A stretch of DNA of 64,000 nt, taken from the NCBI RefSeq assembly GCF_019649055.1, contig NW_026570302.1:1-64000 (forward strand). Reading direction: 5' to 3'. Shown here piece after piece: positions 22,203 through 33,124 of the stretch. The position numbers and the translations under genes are program-made. Within the stretch, counting starts at the first letter, position 1, and every line of letters begins with the position of its first letter. The notes under the pieces were generated by a model, which was not told the DNA's origin, made no database searches, and saw only the letters and a program-made list of their open reading frames with translations. The stretch comes from Paramacrobiotus metropolitanus (taxonomy: Eukaryota > Tardigrada > Eutardigrada > Parachela > Macrobiotidae).

Positions 22203-23224
22203 ATGCCTGGTCGAAGAACGGCGCTGCACGTCGGAGCGAACGCGTCCCGCAGGCTAAAGATTACCAGCGTGAGCTACACCCTTCTCTTGCTAGGAATGTT
22301 AGTCAACACTCCGGGATGTGCCGTGAACGGCTGCCCATTCGGCGGCTAGAACTTGGGTATAGCACTGGCACGATCTTTCGCCCGACCAAATGTCCAGTCC
22401 AAACGCTTATGTCAGTTTGCACTGCAGTACAGATCATGCGTGCAGCATGGACGGTGCAGCTGGCCAAAGACCGCATGACCAACAACATCATCATCCTGGA
22501 TCATACGGAGGATGCCGCGGACACCTAGCATGTGGTGCAGCTAGCGCCTGATACAGTCAGCGTCGCGCTGGGAGACAGGCGGCCTTTTTCTGTGAGGTCG
22601 CCACGTCGGCATCAGCGCAAACGGATCGTCTGGGGCCACCACAACGCCACCATCCACGACGTTCCGCCCTCCTCCAAAGGTCACCAGACTTACTACTACT
22701 GGCAGACCTACGACCTCAACACCAGCTTTCTCCATATCTTCAACGTCAGCCGCGACGCCGTCGGGACAGTGGAGTGTCTTTTGCCCTGCGGCGACGACCT
22801 TTGCCATCTGCGCACGCAACACCTGCAGCTGAAACTGCGCGCCGAAGACGTCTTCGTGCCGCCTATGCGCAAGTATCCACGCCGCTGTCCAGCTTTTCCA
22901 TAACATGCACCGGCCGCGTGGACTGCAGCCAGACACCGCCCGTGTCCCACTTCATCTGGAAGTACGACGGCTACTTCGTGGCAGCGCCCTATCCTTCTCT
23001 GCTCGGTTGGGCACGACCCCGGGAGTTTCAACGGCTCCGTCACATTCAACGTGTCAGCACAAGGAACTGCTGAACCTGTTTGCGCCAGCGCCCTGACCAT
23101 CAGCATGCGCGAGGAAGCCATCCCCCGGTCGGCGCGAGTGGACTGCTGGATGCGCACCGATGTCCGCCGCCGCGCGTGGTTCGCTCAAACAGCATATGTC
23201 CATTTCGCACAGCCGCTACAGTAA
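22203..23224 (+). pseudogene. Frame-broken secreted protein with Ig-like domains
   Basis: This GC-rich island has coding character in shifting frames. ATG 22203 leads through a basic stretch to a hydrophobic signal-like core (YTLLLLGMLV) and Cys, then hits TAG at codon 55. The later frame 22532-22903 resembles an Ig domain: WGHHNATI, SFLHIFNVSRDAVGTVEC. The next frame has ITCTGRVDC and SHFIWKYDG, a second Ig-type Cys...Trp pattern. A third piece (FNVSAQGTAEPVC, then VDCWMRTDV) ends at TAA 23222. At least three frame changes are required. It is either a decayed cell-surface/secreted Ig protein or an intact gene with consensus indels. N-glycosylation-type NxT/NxS sites support an extracellular fate. 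Confidence 0.55.
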
Positions 23225-26200
23225 ACGTTAACAGTCGCCGTAAAAGCACCGGAAAAGCGTAGAAATGTAGTTTGTACTGCATTACCATGCTACGCTGGCA
23301 GTAAAATTAATGCAGTTCTAAGCTGTTAACTGCAGTCATAATTTTCTTATGTAGCCGCGCTTACGGTTAGAGCCTTCTGATGCTGCAGCAGGGTGGTTTT
23401 GGTTTACAGATACCTGGTATATGTACGAGTACGTTGTACAGCAGTGTACTGTACATACCTACTGAGTAGCAAGTTAGCAACTGATGTTATGAAGCCTTTT
23501 TTAATAATTGTCTTCTTAATTAATTATTAGTCGTACTATCGAAATTAAAGTATGTAATATAATATATTACCGCTAAATACTCTACGGTGGCCCCAATGCC
23601 AAGTTGTATAGAAGTAGTTAAAATGGGCCGAATGCCAGAGACATCGAAAGCATCTCGGATTTCCTACGCTCCTTAGTTTCTAAATTTCTTAGTTTGGTGG
23701 TTTTTTAACTTTCTTAGCTTCCCAGATTCTTACTTTTTATTTTTCTTCTAGTGTTCTAGTTCACTAGTTTTCGAATGTCTTATCATGGGAGCACTGCCGG
23801 CTTCTCTCAAAGCAGCTACAGCTCTCCAAAGCTGACTTTTTTTGTAGGATGACAGAGGGTTGCCTCAAAATTATTTGTATCTCCAATGGCTAATTAACCA
23901 ATAGGACGTAGCCGGATAAAATTTTGAAGGAAAGACCACACCGTTGAATGCGTTGTTATAAGATTTACTAGTAATACGAGGCCCCTTTAAGGACGGGCTT
24001 CAGACAAGTTCAAGTACTGGTCGACCAAATAATGCACAGTTTAATACTGCAAATTCACATCGCCACAATTACTTGTCCACATCGCCACTGGAAATGCAAA
24101 ACAGCTCCTGTTTGACTATCGCTTGCGCTCGTGTGCAAAGATGTTGTCAGGCCCACATCATTGTTATTTTGTACAGTATTATCTTGATCTGTGGAAGGCA
24201 GTACATCAAGTGCTTGCGTAGTTAATGGAGTGCCCTACACGTCTGATGAAGAGCATCCCCCAGAAGGAAACGAAATAGCAGGCGGTGAACTGCACTGCCC
24301 ACTGCCCAGTATTTAAAAGCATGCTGCAGCGGCTAAAGCGTTTTGTTAGTGGGAATGCTGCAGGGACAGTATGATTGGACGTGTTGTGCGTCTACCACTA
24401 CGTAGTAGTAGTACGTACGTATATCCGGAACATAGCACTTTGCAGTTCAGCCGGCAGCTTTGGAGGTAGCAGCAGGCCGAGTCAGTTAATTGAAAGACAA
24501 ACGCGCGCTGCAGATAAGAAGTTTGTTACGCTGCTTAACCGTCTGCGTCACTCCAGTTAAAGTAGCGGCACTTCTAGTACTATAAGCCCTTAAATTAAAA
24601 AATTACAAATACGTACAAATACAGTACGTACAACTTGCAAAGGAATGTACAAGAAAATAATCACCGGTAGGCGGTAGTTCATTTGAATGTTTGATCTGTA
24701 TCTTATCTCATAAAGCGGTAAAGTACTGAGTACATTTTCAGTGGAAGAAAGGGACAAAGGGTACTCGTACAATTTTAGGGGACTGCCGGTTAGCACAAGA
24801 TACGAGGCGTTCCCAGATGCTAGAGCAAGCACTGACACGTTTGTAATGAAAAGTTTGTAATACAGGAAATAGTTGGTCTTCTGTCAGTACCTGCAGCTGT
24901 AACCTGTTCGCCGTGTTCGGTCTGTCATAACTCGTAAGTGTTATCCAAGCGTTGAAAAAGCCCCATCATACCGGGCAGGTGTATTATATTCCCCTGTTAG
25001 ACTATCTATGTCCCCATCACAAATGTGTAAATATTTGAGGAAAGTGTGGGATCCTGTTCACTGTTCCAGTTACAACATTTATGTCAACATTTGACTGCTT
25101 GAATTGAGTGCACCTTTAACCAACATACCCGACGGTTTTCTGCATTAGCTAGCGCCAGCATCATGTTGACACGGAATTTTGCTCTATGTCGACTGCGCTG
25201 ATATTGATTACTGACAATTTATTCCTGTGTACTGGGAAGTTAAGTTTGGAAACTTTTAGGAAATAACATGTGCTGGATCTTTTTGTATAACATCGGTGAT
25301 GATTTTTTAGCGTGTCGTATAGGTTATGTTATGCTGGCCCCAGCGAGGGTAACAAGCGTGTTTATTTTCGTCGGGGTCCAGCTTTGACTGGATGCCGTCG
25401 AAAGTTAATACGCGTGTGTTTGAATTTAAAAGGATAATCCGGATTTCCGGTTGGTAGCTAGCCATATGACGGCTAGGCGCCGGTGATTAACGAACACAAC
25501 GGTGCCGATGAATGATGATGTGTCTAACAACAGCTCACACGCCTATTTTCTTATACCTAATATAAATCACTGACGACTGTGATTAGATGAAACCTAAATC
25601 CTATTCCGGCCGAAAGTATTGGCACGAGTAGGATTTCGAGTTCATCTTGACCAGTTTTTCACATATGGCACTGTTAGATTTTTCCGTGCATATGTTTTGA
25701 CTCCACAGTATCCCGCAGTATCTTCGGAAATATCCTTCATGCACCTTCCAAATTTTGTACTTTTTAAGTCACTGCCGTATCCTAGGGTACCGTATCTCCG
25801 CAGTATCTTTTATGTACCCCGAATGTATTTCATTAGGAAATCTATGAAACCTACCCGGATGTACGTGTTACCTTCGATACCTTAGAAAGTGCAGGTTACT
25901 GATAATCTCGTCGCTACATTCGGTTGGATACATGAAGCCTGAAGGATACGCAGAGAATACGGTGGATCGACGGGATACTGCGGATACAAGTAAAAGATAT
26001 GCCCAGAAGAATTTAATTTCCACGAAGTCGTCCACATCTATAGTTTTTCGTACCGTAGCGGCCTGATACTGCAGGAAAGCAACCTCTGATGACGTCATCA
26101 AGATGAAAATAGCGGGTGGAGTGGTACAAAACGCTGATGCAATTTACGGTGACGAAAATTTAATACGATACTTTTGTACACGCGTTAAACAACTGTCCTT
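23225..26200. other. Intergenic; includes diverged repeat copy 2
   Basis: Apart from the repeat at 24620-25560 I see no coding frame, RNA gene or regulatory element that I can support. Confidence 0.5.
24620..25560. repeat. Diverged 0.9-kb direct repeat, copy 2
   Basis: Partner of 20640-21540, same strand. The best conserved parts are around 25020-25080, 25195-25220, 25285-25310 and 25490-25530. The spacing of about 4 kb and the loss of the Ig-like gene in the second unit suggest an old segmental duplication. Confidence 0.75.
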
Positions 26201-26315
26201 GAGTGAACAGCGTTCCCAAACTGTTTATACCGTATAACATTCCCCCGTCACACATCGGTTTTCAGTTTACACAAAATGCCATGCAATTCAGTATTTTAAA
26301 TGAAAAGTCACCAAA

Positions 26316-27304
26316 ATGGCGAAAGTGGCGGACCGAAATCTTCAGGAACGCAATCATATCTTCCTCTATCAATCGCTTTTGCAATTTGTTCCTCACGCTT
26401 CCAACAGACCAGACTATCCTAAAAAACGGAACCCACTTCAGTATGCGGGATATCTGATAACCGCATTCTTTTTTACGATCTTTTTTCTGGACTTGTACGA
26501 CCTGATTGTCTCACAGTCGCAGGGACGTGATCTAGCGTTTAATAAAGTCAACATCCTTATCGTTATGATTGGCTACTCGTCCACTCAGATCGCGTATCTG
26601 CGCGCTTGGTTGTGTGGATTGTACGTTGTAATGAACGGCAAACGTATAAAGGCTTGTCTGTCTGTCGCACGCGGTACATTACAACATTAGCCAAACTGGA
26701 ATTGCATGCACAAAATCATACACAAACGCGACGCATTGTACAGTGTGTTATTGTATTGATTTGCACACTGCCTTCAGTGTGCATGATTTGTGACGTGCAC
26801 TACAGCTTATTCATGACGGTGTCCTTTGCGTTTTGGAAGATCATACGCTGGAAGCTGATTGTCGTGTTTTTTATTGTCATCCTATCCATCGCCAGGATTG
26901 TTGCTGCCTGTATAGCCCTACTGCAGTTTGACCTTTGCTCCGCTGCGTTTCGGTGCAGCGAAGATCTGTTTTCGAATTTGACCGAATTTTCCAAGAAGAT
27001 GCAAACCGAAATTATTGACTCGGAACAGTTTACACAGTATCTGGTTAAACTGCGGTATAAGCATTACATGGTTATGCAGCTGTTACAAGAAATACAGTCA
27101 ACCTTTGATGGGAAATACACTATTGATTTAATAACAAGTTTGGTGGAGATCTTGGTGGCCATGGCGTGGTACTGTATGTGGTTGGCCATTCCCAGTGCGG
27201 GAAGTGTATATAAGGCCGGTCGAATCGGGGTGACGTTGTGCGCGGGAATTCTGCATATGTGTTTGTTCATGTTGAATCCTTTAAAACTGAGCGAAACGGT
27301 ATGA
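26316..27304 (+). pseudogene. Gustatory-receptor-like membrane protein, frameshifted
   Basis: Two overlapping open frames (26316-26690 and 26606-27304) together encode a multi-pass membrane protein of about 325 residues. At least six hydrophobic helices are visible, e.g. ITAFFFTIFFLDLY, IVMIGYSSTQIAYL, CVIVLICTLPSVCMI, VVFFIVILSIARIVAA, LVEILVAMAWYCMWL and CAGILHMCLFML. The segment LVKLRYKHYMVMQLLQEI followed by FDGKYTIDL recalls the region before the last helices of arthropod gustatory receptors. The C-terminal TYhxxV signature of that family is absent and the protein stops just after the last helix. One frameshift near 26670 separates the halves. It is a broken chemoreceptor or a sequence error; membership of the Gr family is tentative. 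Confidence 0.5.
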
Positions 27305-28890
27305 GAAGAGAACGTAATCGATACATATGGCTGCACAAAAAATATTACATTTCAATGTTTCTCGTTCAAATGGTAACAGAGTAATAAGAGGAGAAAATCG
27401 CGCACGGATCCGTGACCTTTTAATGCTTGTTTGTAGGGCAAACAATTCGAACATCTTCTTCTAGAATTAGGCAACCATCGATGCCAGAAATCTACAAACC
27501 AGGTAGGAGAACGCGTATTATCCGTAAATATTTTGCACCTTCGCAAATATCACTTTACTCATTTAAAGCACTCTATCTCGACAACCGAAGCGGACGTGTA
27601 CGAAGCTTTCACAGAAAGCGTCCATCGACATAAAATGCAATTTGCAGCCGGCTGTTTGATGGATCTGGACCGGCGTTCTGTGTTTTCAGTACGACCTACG
27701 AACCGCCGCCGAATGCAGGTTATGTACTAGTAGTACTTTTTCACTACGTTTTCAGTCGATCCCCTTGTGTATAGGTGATACTTTCCATGGCTGGATTCTT
27801 CTGCTTTGTCATCGAACGAGTGGATCGCGCGCTGGTCGATTATCGTTAACGGATGAAGCCGGTCAAAATCAAGCTGTATCTTTCAACAATAATTATGCAC
27901 AAATTTCTACTCTGTACGAGAAGCTAAACATCCGGCCCAAATACCTCTACGTAAACAGCTGGTTTACGATGCTCCCTGTGTGGATACTCTCGCTCCTTCG
28001 TATGTGAAAGGATCGGCCATGTAGGCGAGAGCAGCTTCGCTCCAAGCGAAAACCCGGAAGCGGAAAAACTGCCAGGAGTAACTATTCCGTCCGATCGTTA
28101 TTGAACCACTTGGAGCGGTCGGATAGGCAACAAGCGAAATGACTAAGTTTCGCACCCGCATGACGAAAAAAAATCGAGAAAAAGCAGATTTGCGGCTTTT
28201 CTTTAGCAGTGCATCGGTTAACGGTTGTGAAGGGCGGCTTATCCCATCAGAAAATCTATGCACTCCATACTTAACTGATGCTAACAAGTAGCACTTTGTG
28301 TCGCTGCGCATTGCCACGATATTGGGTTTCTTTACTTCGCGAACACATCGAAATATACGGGGAATATATTCCTTTTATAATCAGACGATGGCGTACTATC
28401 TGTAGGTGTTCAAAAGAAGTACGTGTACAAGTTTCGGGAAGTGTTCGCCATACCCGATCTCTAATATCCTCAGTTGACTACAACGCCTCAGATTTTATGC
28501 TTACTCATGAAAAATTAAACGGTGAGCGCTAGGAAGAATTCACTGTAAAGTCCTTCTACTTTAGCCCCGCCTTAATTTCTGATTGGCTATGCGTGTTAAA
28601 GCAGAAAATCCGTCGTTTAAATCCACGTACGAAACAAGACTTAGCATGTTTGGCGTGAAATTTCAACGAGTTGCGAATTATTTAAGAAATTGGAGATCAC
28701 GGTTTTGAGTTTTACGAGGTGGTTTGTAAGTACGGGCCTGTACGACATACAGCTGCTTTTTTGATCAGTGCTCGGATTTTATCTCTACAACGTCAGCTTC
28801 AACGCCACCATTTAGTCCATCTTATTAGTACTTATTTCCAGTTGCAATTTGTGGTAGAATTCCTGTAGGACGAAGTACGCTACCGTGGTT
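27305..28890. pseudogene. Relic region beside the BTB cluster
   Basis: Short protein-like pieces occur (about 27550-27730; 27788-27850 with VIERVDRALVDYR), none extending into a domain. The piece at 27810-27870 matches 30545-30600 (QRVDRALSEYR) at DNA level, including the following stop. This suggests that both are remnants of the start of the same gene family. Nothing else is supported in this stretch. Confidence 0.35.
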
Positions 28891-28907
28891 GATTGTGCAC
28901 CTCTACC

Positions 28908-30039
28908 ATGGCCTTCTCGGGTTTTCCCCTGCACACCGGTTCGACATGGAATCCGGGTTACGAAATCCCTACGGACGACTTCGTCTTGGAAGATTCGGAT
29001 TCGAATCCCCTGAGCTACAGCTGCGATTTTAATGTGGATGCAGGAGCGAATTATCCACAGATCCCGCCGTCAACCTGGACCGTAACCCTCACCGTGGGAG
29101 TTACTAACGGCAAAATCGTGGCACAAGTATTTCCGAAACAGCCTGAAGAGACGACATCTTCTGGAACCTTGATTGTGGAATGCCGTGTTCGGTAGGTACT
29201 AGGTAGTGGTACAATAAAAATATCGAGTTTCCCAATGTGGAGCAACGCGGGACACCGTGTCTCCGGTGTCCAGTACGCGAATCCATATTATAAAAGTGTT
29301 CGAAATGCGAAAAACGATAAAACTTTGTATTCGTACATTTGCGAAAAACACCACCGTCATCGTTGATGTGCGTGTTGATAGGCCGAGTTGGGAAGGTTCT
29401 TCCGACAATGTGGTGAAGATTGATCCAACGGGATGTAGTTCTGTTTCCGAGCACCTTGAAGATCTTCGTCAGTTGGTACAAAAGACAACCTTACCCAGCG
29501 GAAGCAAACAGTGCTGTCTAAAGCCTGGCGCTATAGTCCACGTTGATCTGGCATTCAATATCGATACCGATTCTCTGGGTGCGGCGGTTAATCGTACCGA
29601 TATGAAGAATCTCCTGGATTCCCGTATCCTCTCGGACTGTAAGCTGGTGTGTCAGGGCCGGGAGTTCCCGGTCCACCGCGCCATCCTGGCGAACCAGTCG
29701 CCTGTCTTCGCCGCCATGTTCCAGAATAACATGGAGGAGAAATCCACGGGAATCTGTCGGATTGACGACATGAGCTCCGAAGTCGTGACAGCCCTGATCC
29801 GCTTTGTCTACACGCGAGCGGAACTGGACAGGGACACCAATTTGATGGAACTTTGGATGGCGGCCGATAAGTACGACATGGCGAATCTGCGAGTGGAATG
29901 TTTGCGGGGCATGGTGGAGTTCGTCAGTGGGGCGTCAGTGGATGCTGCGCTGTCCTACCTCGAGTTTGCACAGGAACACAATCTGGAGAAGCTGCGCGCC
30001 GCAGCGGCGCGCGTCGTCGGTATGCACGCTGACGAATAA
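28908..30039 (+). CDS. MATH-like/BTB (SPOP-like) protein, two exons
   Basis: Exon 1 (28908-29191; an earlier in-frame ATG lies at 28893) and exon 2 (29274-30039) join in phase across a putative 82-bp intron, GTAGGTAC...GTCCAG. The protein has about 350 residues. The first half is beta-rich and diverged, at best MATH-like. The second half is a typical BTB fold: LLDSRILSDCKLVCQGREFP, VHRAILANQSPVFAAMF, TALIRFVYT, then ADKYDMANLRVECL and a short C-terminal helical tail as in speckle-type POZ proteins. The expected role is a Cullin-3 substrate adaptor. The stop codon lies inside a 107-bp tandem duplication (30013-30226), so the last codons and the 3' UTR are duplicated. Confidence 0.8.
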
Positions 30040-30226
30040 TGTTATATTTCTGTTTTTGTGTAATCAGAATTCCGGATGTGGGCACTGCGAGTGATCAGAA
30101 TGCGGTCACCATCGAAATAGTCGTCGGTATGCACGCTGACGAATAATGTTATATTTTCTGTTTTTGTGTAATCAGAATTCCGAATGTGGGTACTGCGAGT
30201 GATCAGAATGCGGTCACCATCGAAAT
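30013..30226. repeat. 107-bp tandem duplication over the BTB stop codon
   Basis: Two nearly identical units of 107 bp (30013-30119, 30120-30226) include the last eight codons, the TAA and 3' flank of the BTB gene. They differ by one T and two substitutions. The second unit is followed by a few further matching bases. Confidence 0.9.
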
Positions 30227-30799
30227 AGTCGTGAAAGTGTTTGTTTTTGTCAGTCATTGATTGCTTTGGTAAATTCAAAATAGAGCATGGCTTCCAGTCA
30301 GGGCACTGCAATCTGTTTATATGGACTATGTTATTTTTACGGATCTCAAGTTGCAGTTAGAAACGTTCTTGTTTGTTGCGTGGTTGTAACTTGTAGTAAC
30401 TGATTAAGCAGTGTTACCGACGAAAAAAGGTGTTTTTGTTTCAGTATAGAGGTAGCGCTATACAGGGTATATAATGCTTATTTCCCAATAGATTCCCCTG
30501 CGATTTAGATGTTGCTTAAACATATCTGTACTTTTCATGACGCAACGCGTGGATCGTGCTCTGTCCGAGTATCGTTAACTGACGAAGCTGCTCAAAACGG
30601 AAACTACGTTTTTCCATTTATTATTAAATTTTTAACCGTGCATTATTCATAAAATCAAATAACATTACAGAATAGTCTCAGTTTCGGCCATGGCGCACCG
30701 GCGTGTTTAAAAATAATAACATGCATTTGGCCAATTAAGATGATTTTGAATTGTTCACTAATCAGTCAAGCTCCACGCCTTATTCAGGCATTTTATGAG

Positions 30800-31928
30800 T
30801 TACAAGTCAGCGACATGCCGCTTTCGTCTTGAGAAAGACAAGCTGTCGGTTTTTGGCGAAAACCAACATGTCCAGCGCGTTCTCCACCGTGAGGCTGGCA
30901 GCCATGGCCTTTTCACAAAGATCGCGCAGACCTGTAATAACATACTTGTCCGCGGCATCGAAAATCTTTTCTTCAGGTCTTTCTCCTTGGTTAATTCCGT
31001 TTTGCATTGATAAACGAAATCCAGCACAATGCCCAGTGTGTCGCTGTTAATGTCTTTAATCTCACAACGGCCGGTTTTCTTTTCCAGCGTATCATGCTGG
31101 AACATGGCCGAGAAGACATCCGACTGAGCGGCCAATACTATGCGATACGCCGGGAATTCTTTCCCGTCGTTGGTCAGCAACGTACAGTCGGTCAGTACTT
31201 CGGCGGTTCGCATATTGGCAAGATTGCTACAGAAACTGGTGTGCGAGCGAGTGGTCGCCTCGTTAACGGTGGTTGTATGGAACATCAGGTCGATGTTCCA
31301 ATCGTTTCGTTTTAGCATGTTCGGCAAGGTTGGTTCGAAGAACTCCTCTAAGGCATCGGGAGTCAGCTGAACTAATGGGCAGTCCCATCCCAGTTGACCA
31401 TAGTGACCTTGCCCATGTAAATCGATGGGCGACCTTTAGAGTCAATCAATACCGTCAATATACAAAACGCCGATAAATTCGTGGAGTAGTACCCGTGTGC
31501 TAGGATTTCTTGTGTAACTATCGTATTCCTACATATTCCCTGACAAAGTATTCCACCGTAAAACTTCCCATGTTCTGGGGGTCTTGTGCGCTCACAAGTG
31601 GGAAACTGGGAGGTTGGGTAAGAAGAGCTTTAACGATATCAGGTGATCTTGGCTTTTTTACCACCGAGATAGCAAACGCCCATACGCCATAAGGAATTTG
31701 CGGATCGTACATTTTCTCTGATGTCTGGACATTGAGATCCACTTTGTACTGCAAACGAAAATACTTTGAAGTGTTTGCTGTTTCTTGGGTCTGCGCACAC
31801 CGCATTTCGAAATCTTTTGCAAGAAACTGAAAATTAAAGCGGCTTTCAGATGGAATTACTGTGTGACAGTTGATCAGTTCGGTTACAATAAAGGATGCGT
31901 CGTCTGCTTGCATGGTACGTGATATCAC
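30800..31928 (-). pseudogene. MATH-BTB protein, reverse strand, frame-broken
   Basis: The reverse strand encodes a MATH-like N-terminus (31518-31928; NCHTVIPSESRFNFQF, EKMYDPQIPYGVWAFA). A middle piece around 31380-31440 contains KGRPSIYMGK, followed by a BTB domain (30985-31327; AEVLTDCTLLTNDGKEFPAY, VLAAQSDVFSAMFQH, IVLDFVYQCKTEL). A C-terminal helical part in another frame at 30807-30990 (DAADKYVITGLRDLCEKAM) completes it. Frame breaks lie near 31330-31380 and 30975. The region around 31510 has a GTAGG donor-like site that could be an intron start. It is a paralogue of the gene at 28908, in opposite orientation about 0.8 kb away. Likely a decayed or mis-sequenced ubiquitin-ligase adaptor. 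Confidence 0.65.
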
Positions 31929-33124
31929 TGGGATGCCACAGTTAATACTACTGCTGGATTCTACGTTTTTCAGAACACGAAAAATACCACAGAAGGTTGT
32001 AAAATGTTACAACCTCTACTCGTAGGAACTTACAAGCCGGTAGTAGTGGCATAGATTACCTCTTGTGCGTACGCTTGAACTGCGATTGCACTTACGTCCA
32101 AGATAACGATTTTGTAGATTAAGCGTTCCCTGAATTTCAGTGGTGAGGCAGAAGACATCTACATGCAGTAATATTTGTATGATAAAACGCTACTTATTAT
32201 CTTTCCTCCTCTGCAGGAGACGTATCTGTAGAGTGCCGTTTAACTAAATTTATTGTCTTCTTAATAAGGTAAATAAACGGTAAATTCTTAATAAGGTAAA
32301 ATCTGAACCAGTTTCCACAGCATGGCCGCATGAAATATTTCTGCGCCATAATTGCACATTGCAGTCATATTATCGTATGTGTGAAGAAGCCGTTAGGTAT
32401 CCACATGCCAAAGTAATTCTTTATACTATTACGGTAATTTTCTTTACAAGGAATTGTAATAATCACAACAACTCGTGAAATAATAAACGCTTAAGGTGAA
32501 CAATACAGCGATTGGGCTTAACTTATATTTCCAGCATCAATCATGCATACTAGTCCAATACTGTACTCGTATAACTGCGAATTCTCAAGTAGAAGTTATC
32601 AGTATCGCATTGTAAAGGTCCACTACGAAAATAGCAGCCTACAGGTCACACGCCACTAAACCGCCATTGTCCAGCACGCACCGGCTTATGCAATGTGCAG
32701 CAATGGTAGCGTTGCTCCGCTTGACCGGTTTACTGTTTTCTCTCTTTCCCGGCATACATTAAAGGAACCAATTCAGTTTTTTTACTGCGCAGTGCGCACT
32801 ACACCAAGCAGGCTAAAAATCGACAAAAGCAGCTGAAATCATTTGCATTTTATGAGCGCAGTTCCATACATACATCCAAACAGTGGAGAAAAAAACGTCA
32901 TTTCACATCGTTGAATATCGGGGCGTTACCTGCATAAACGCAGCGCCGGTGCTCGTCGTACAATCAGCGGAACACACTGACTGGAACGCCTGTCGCGCGA
33001 AACCTGCTAGTTTTATGGATGGCAGTTAGCGCCTGGTTTCTTTAATGAAAATTGATCTAACTTTGAGCAGATTTCCAGAACACGTACTCTTTTACACTGT
33101 TTAAAATAAATTGCAAAATTAAAA
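31929..33124. other. Intergenic; nothing supported
   Basis: No coding frame, RNA gene or repeat that I can support. It would hold the promoter of the receptor gene starting at 33125. Confidence 0.4.

Noticed and set aside
30042-30311. Reverse-strand 89-codon protein with an internal repeat
   Set aside because: The repeat is explained by the 107-bp DNA duplication overlapping the end of the BTB gene.
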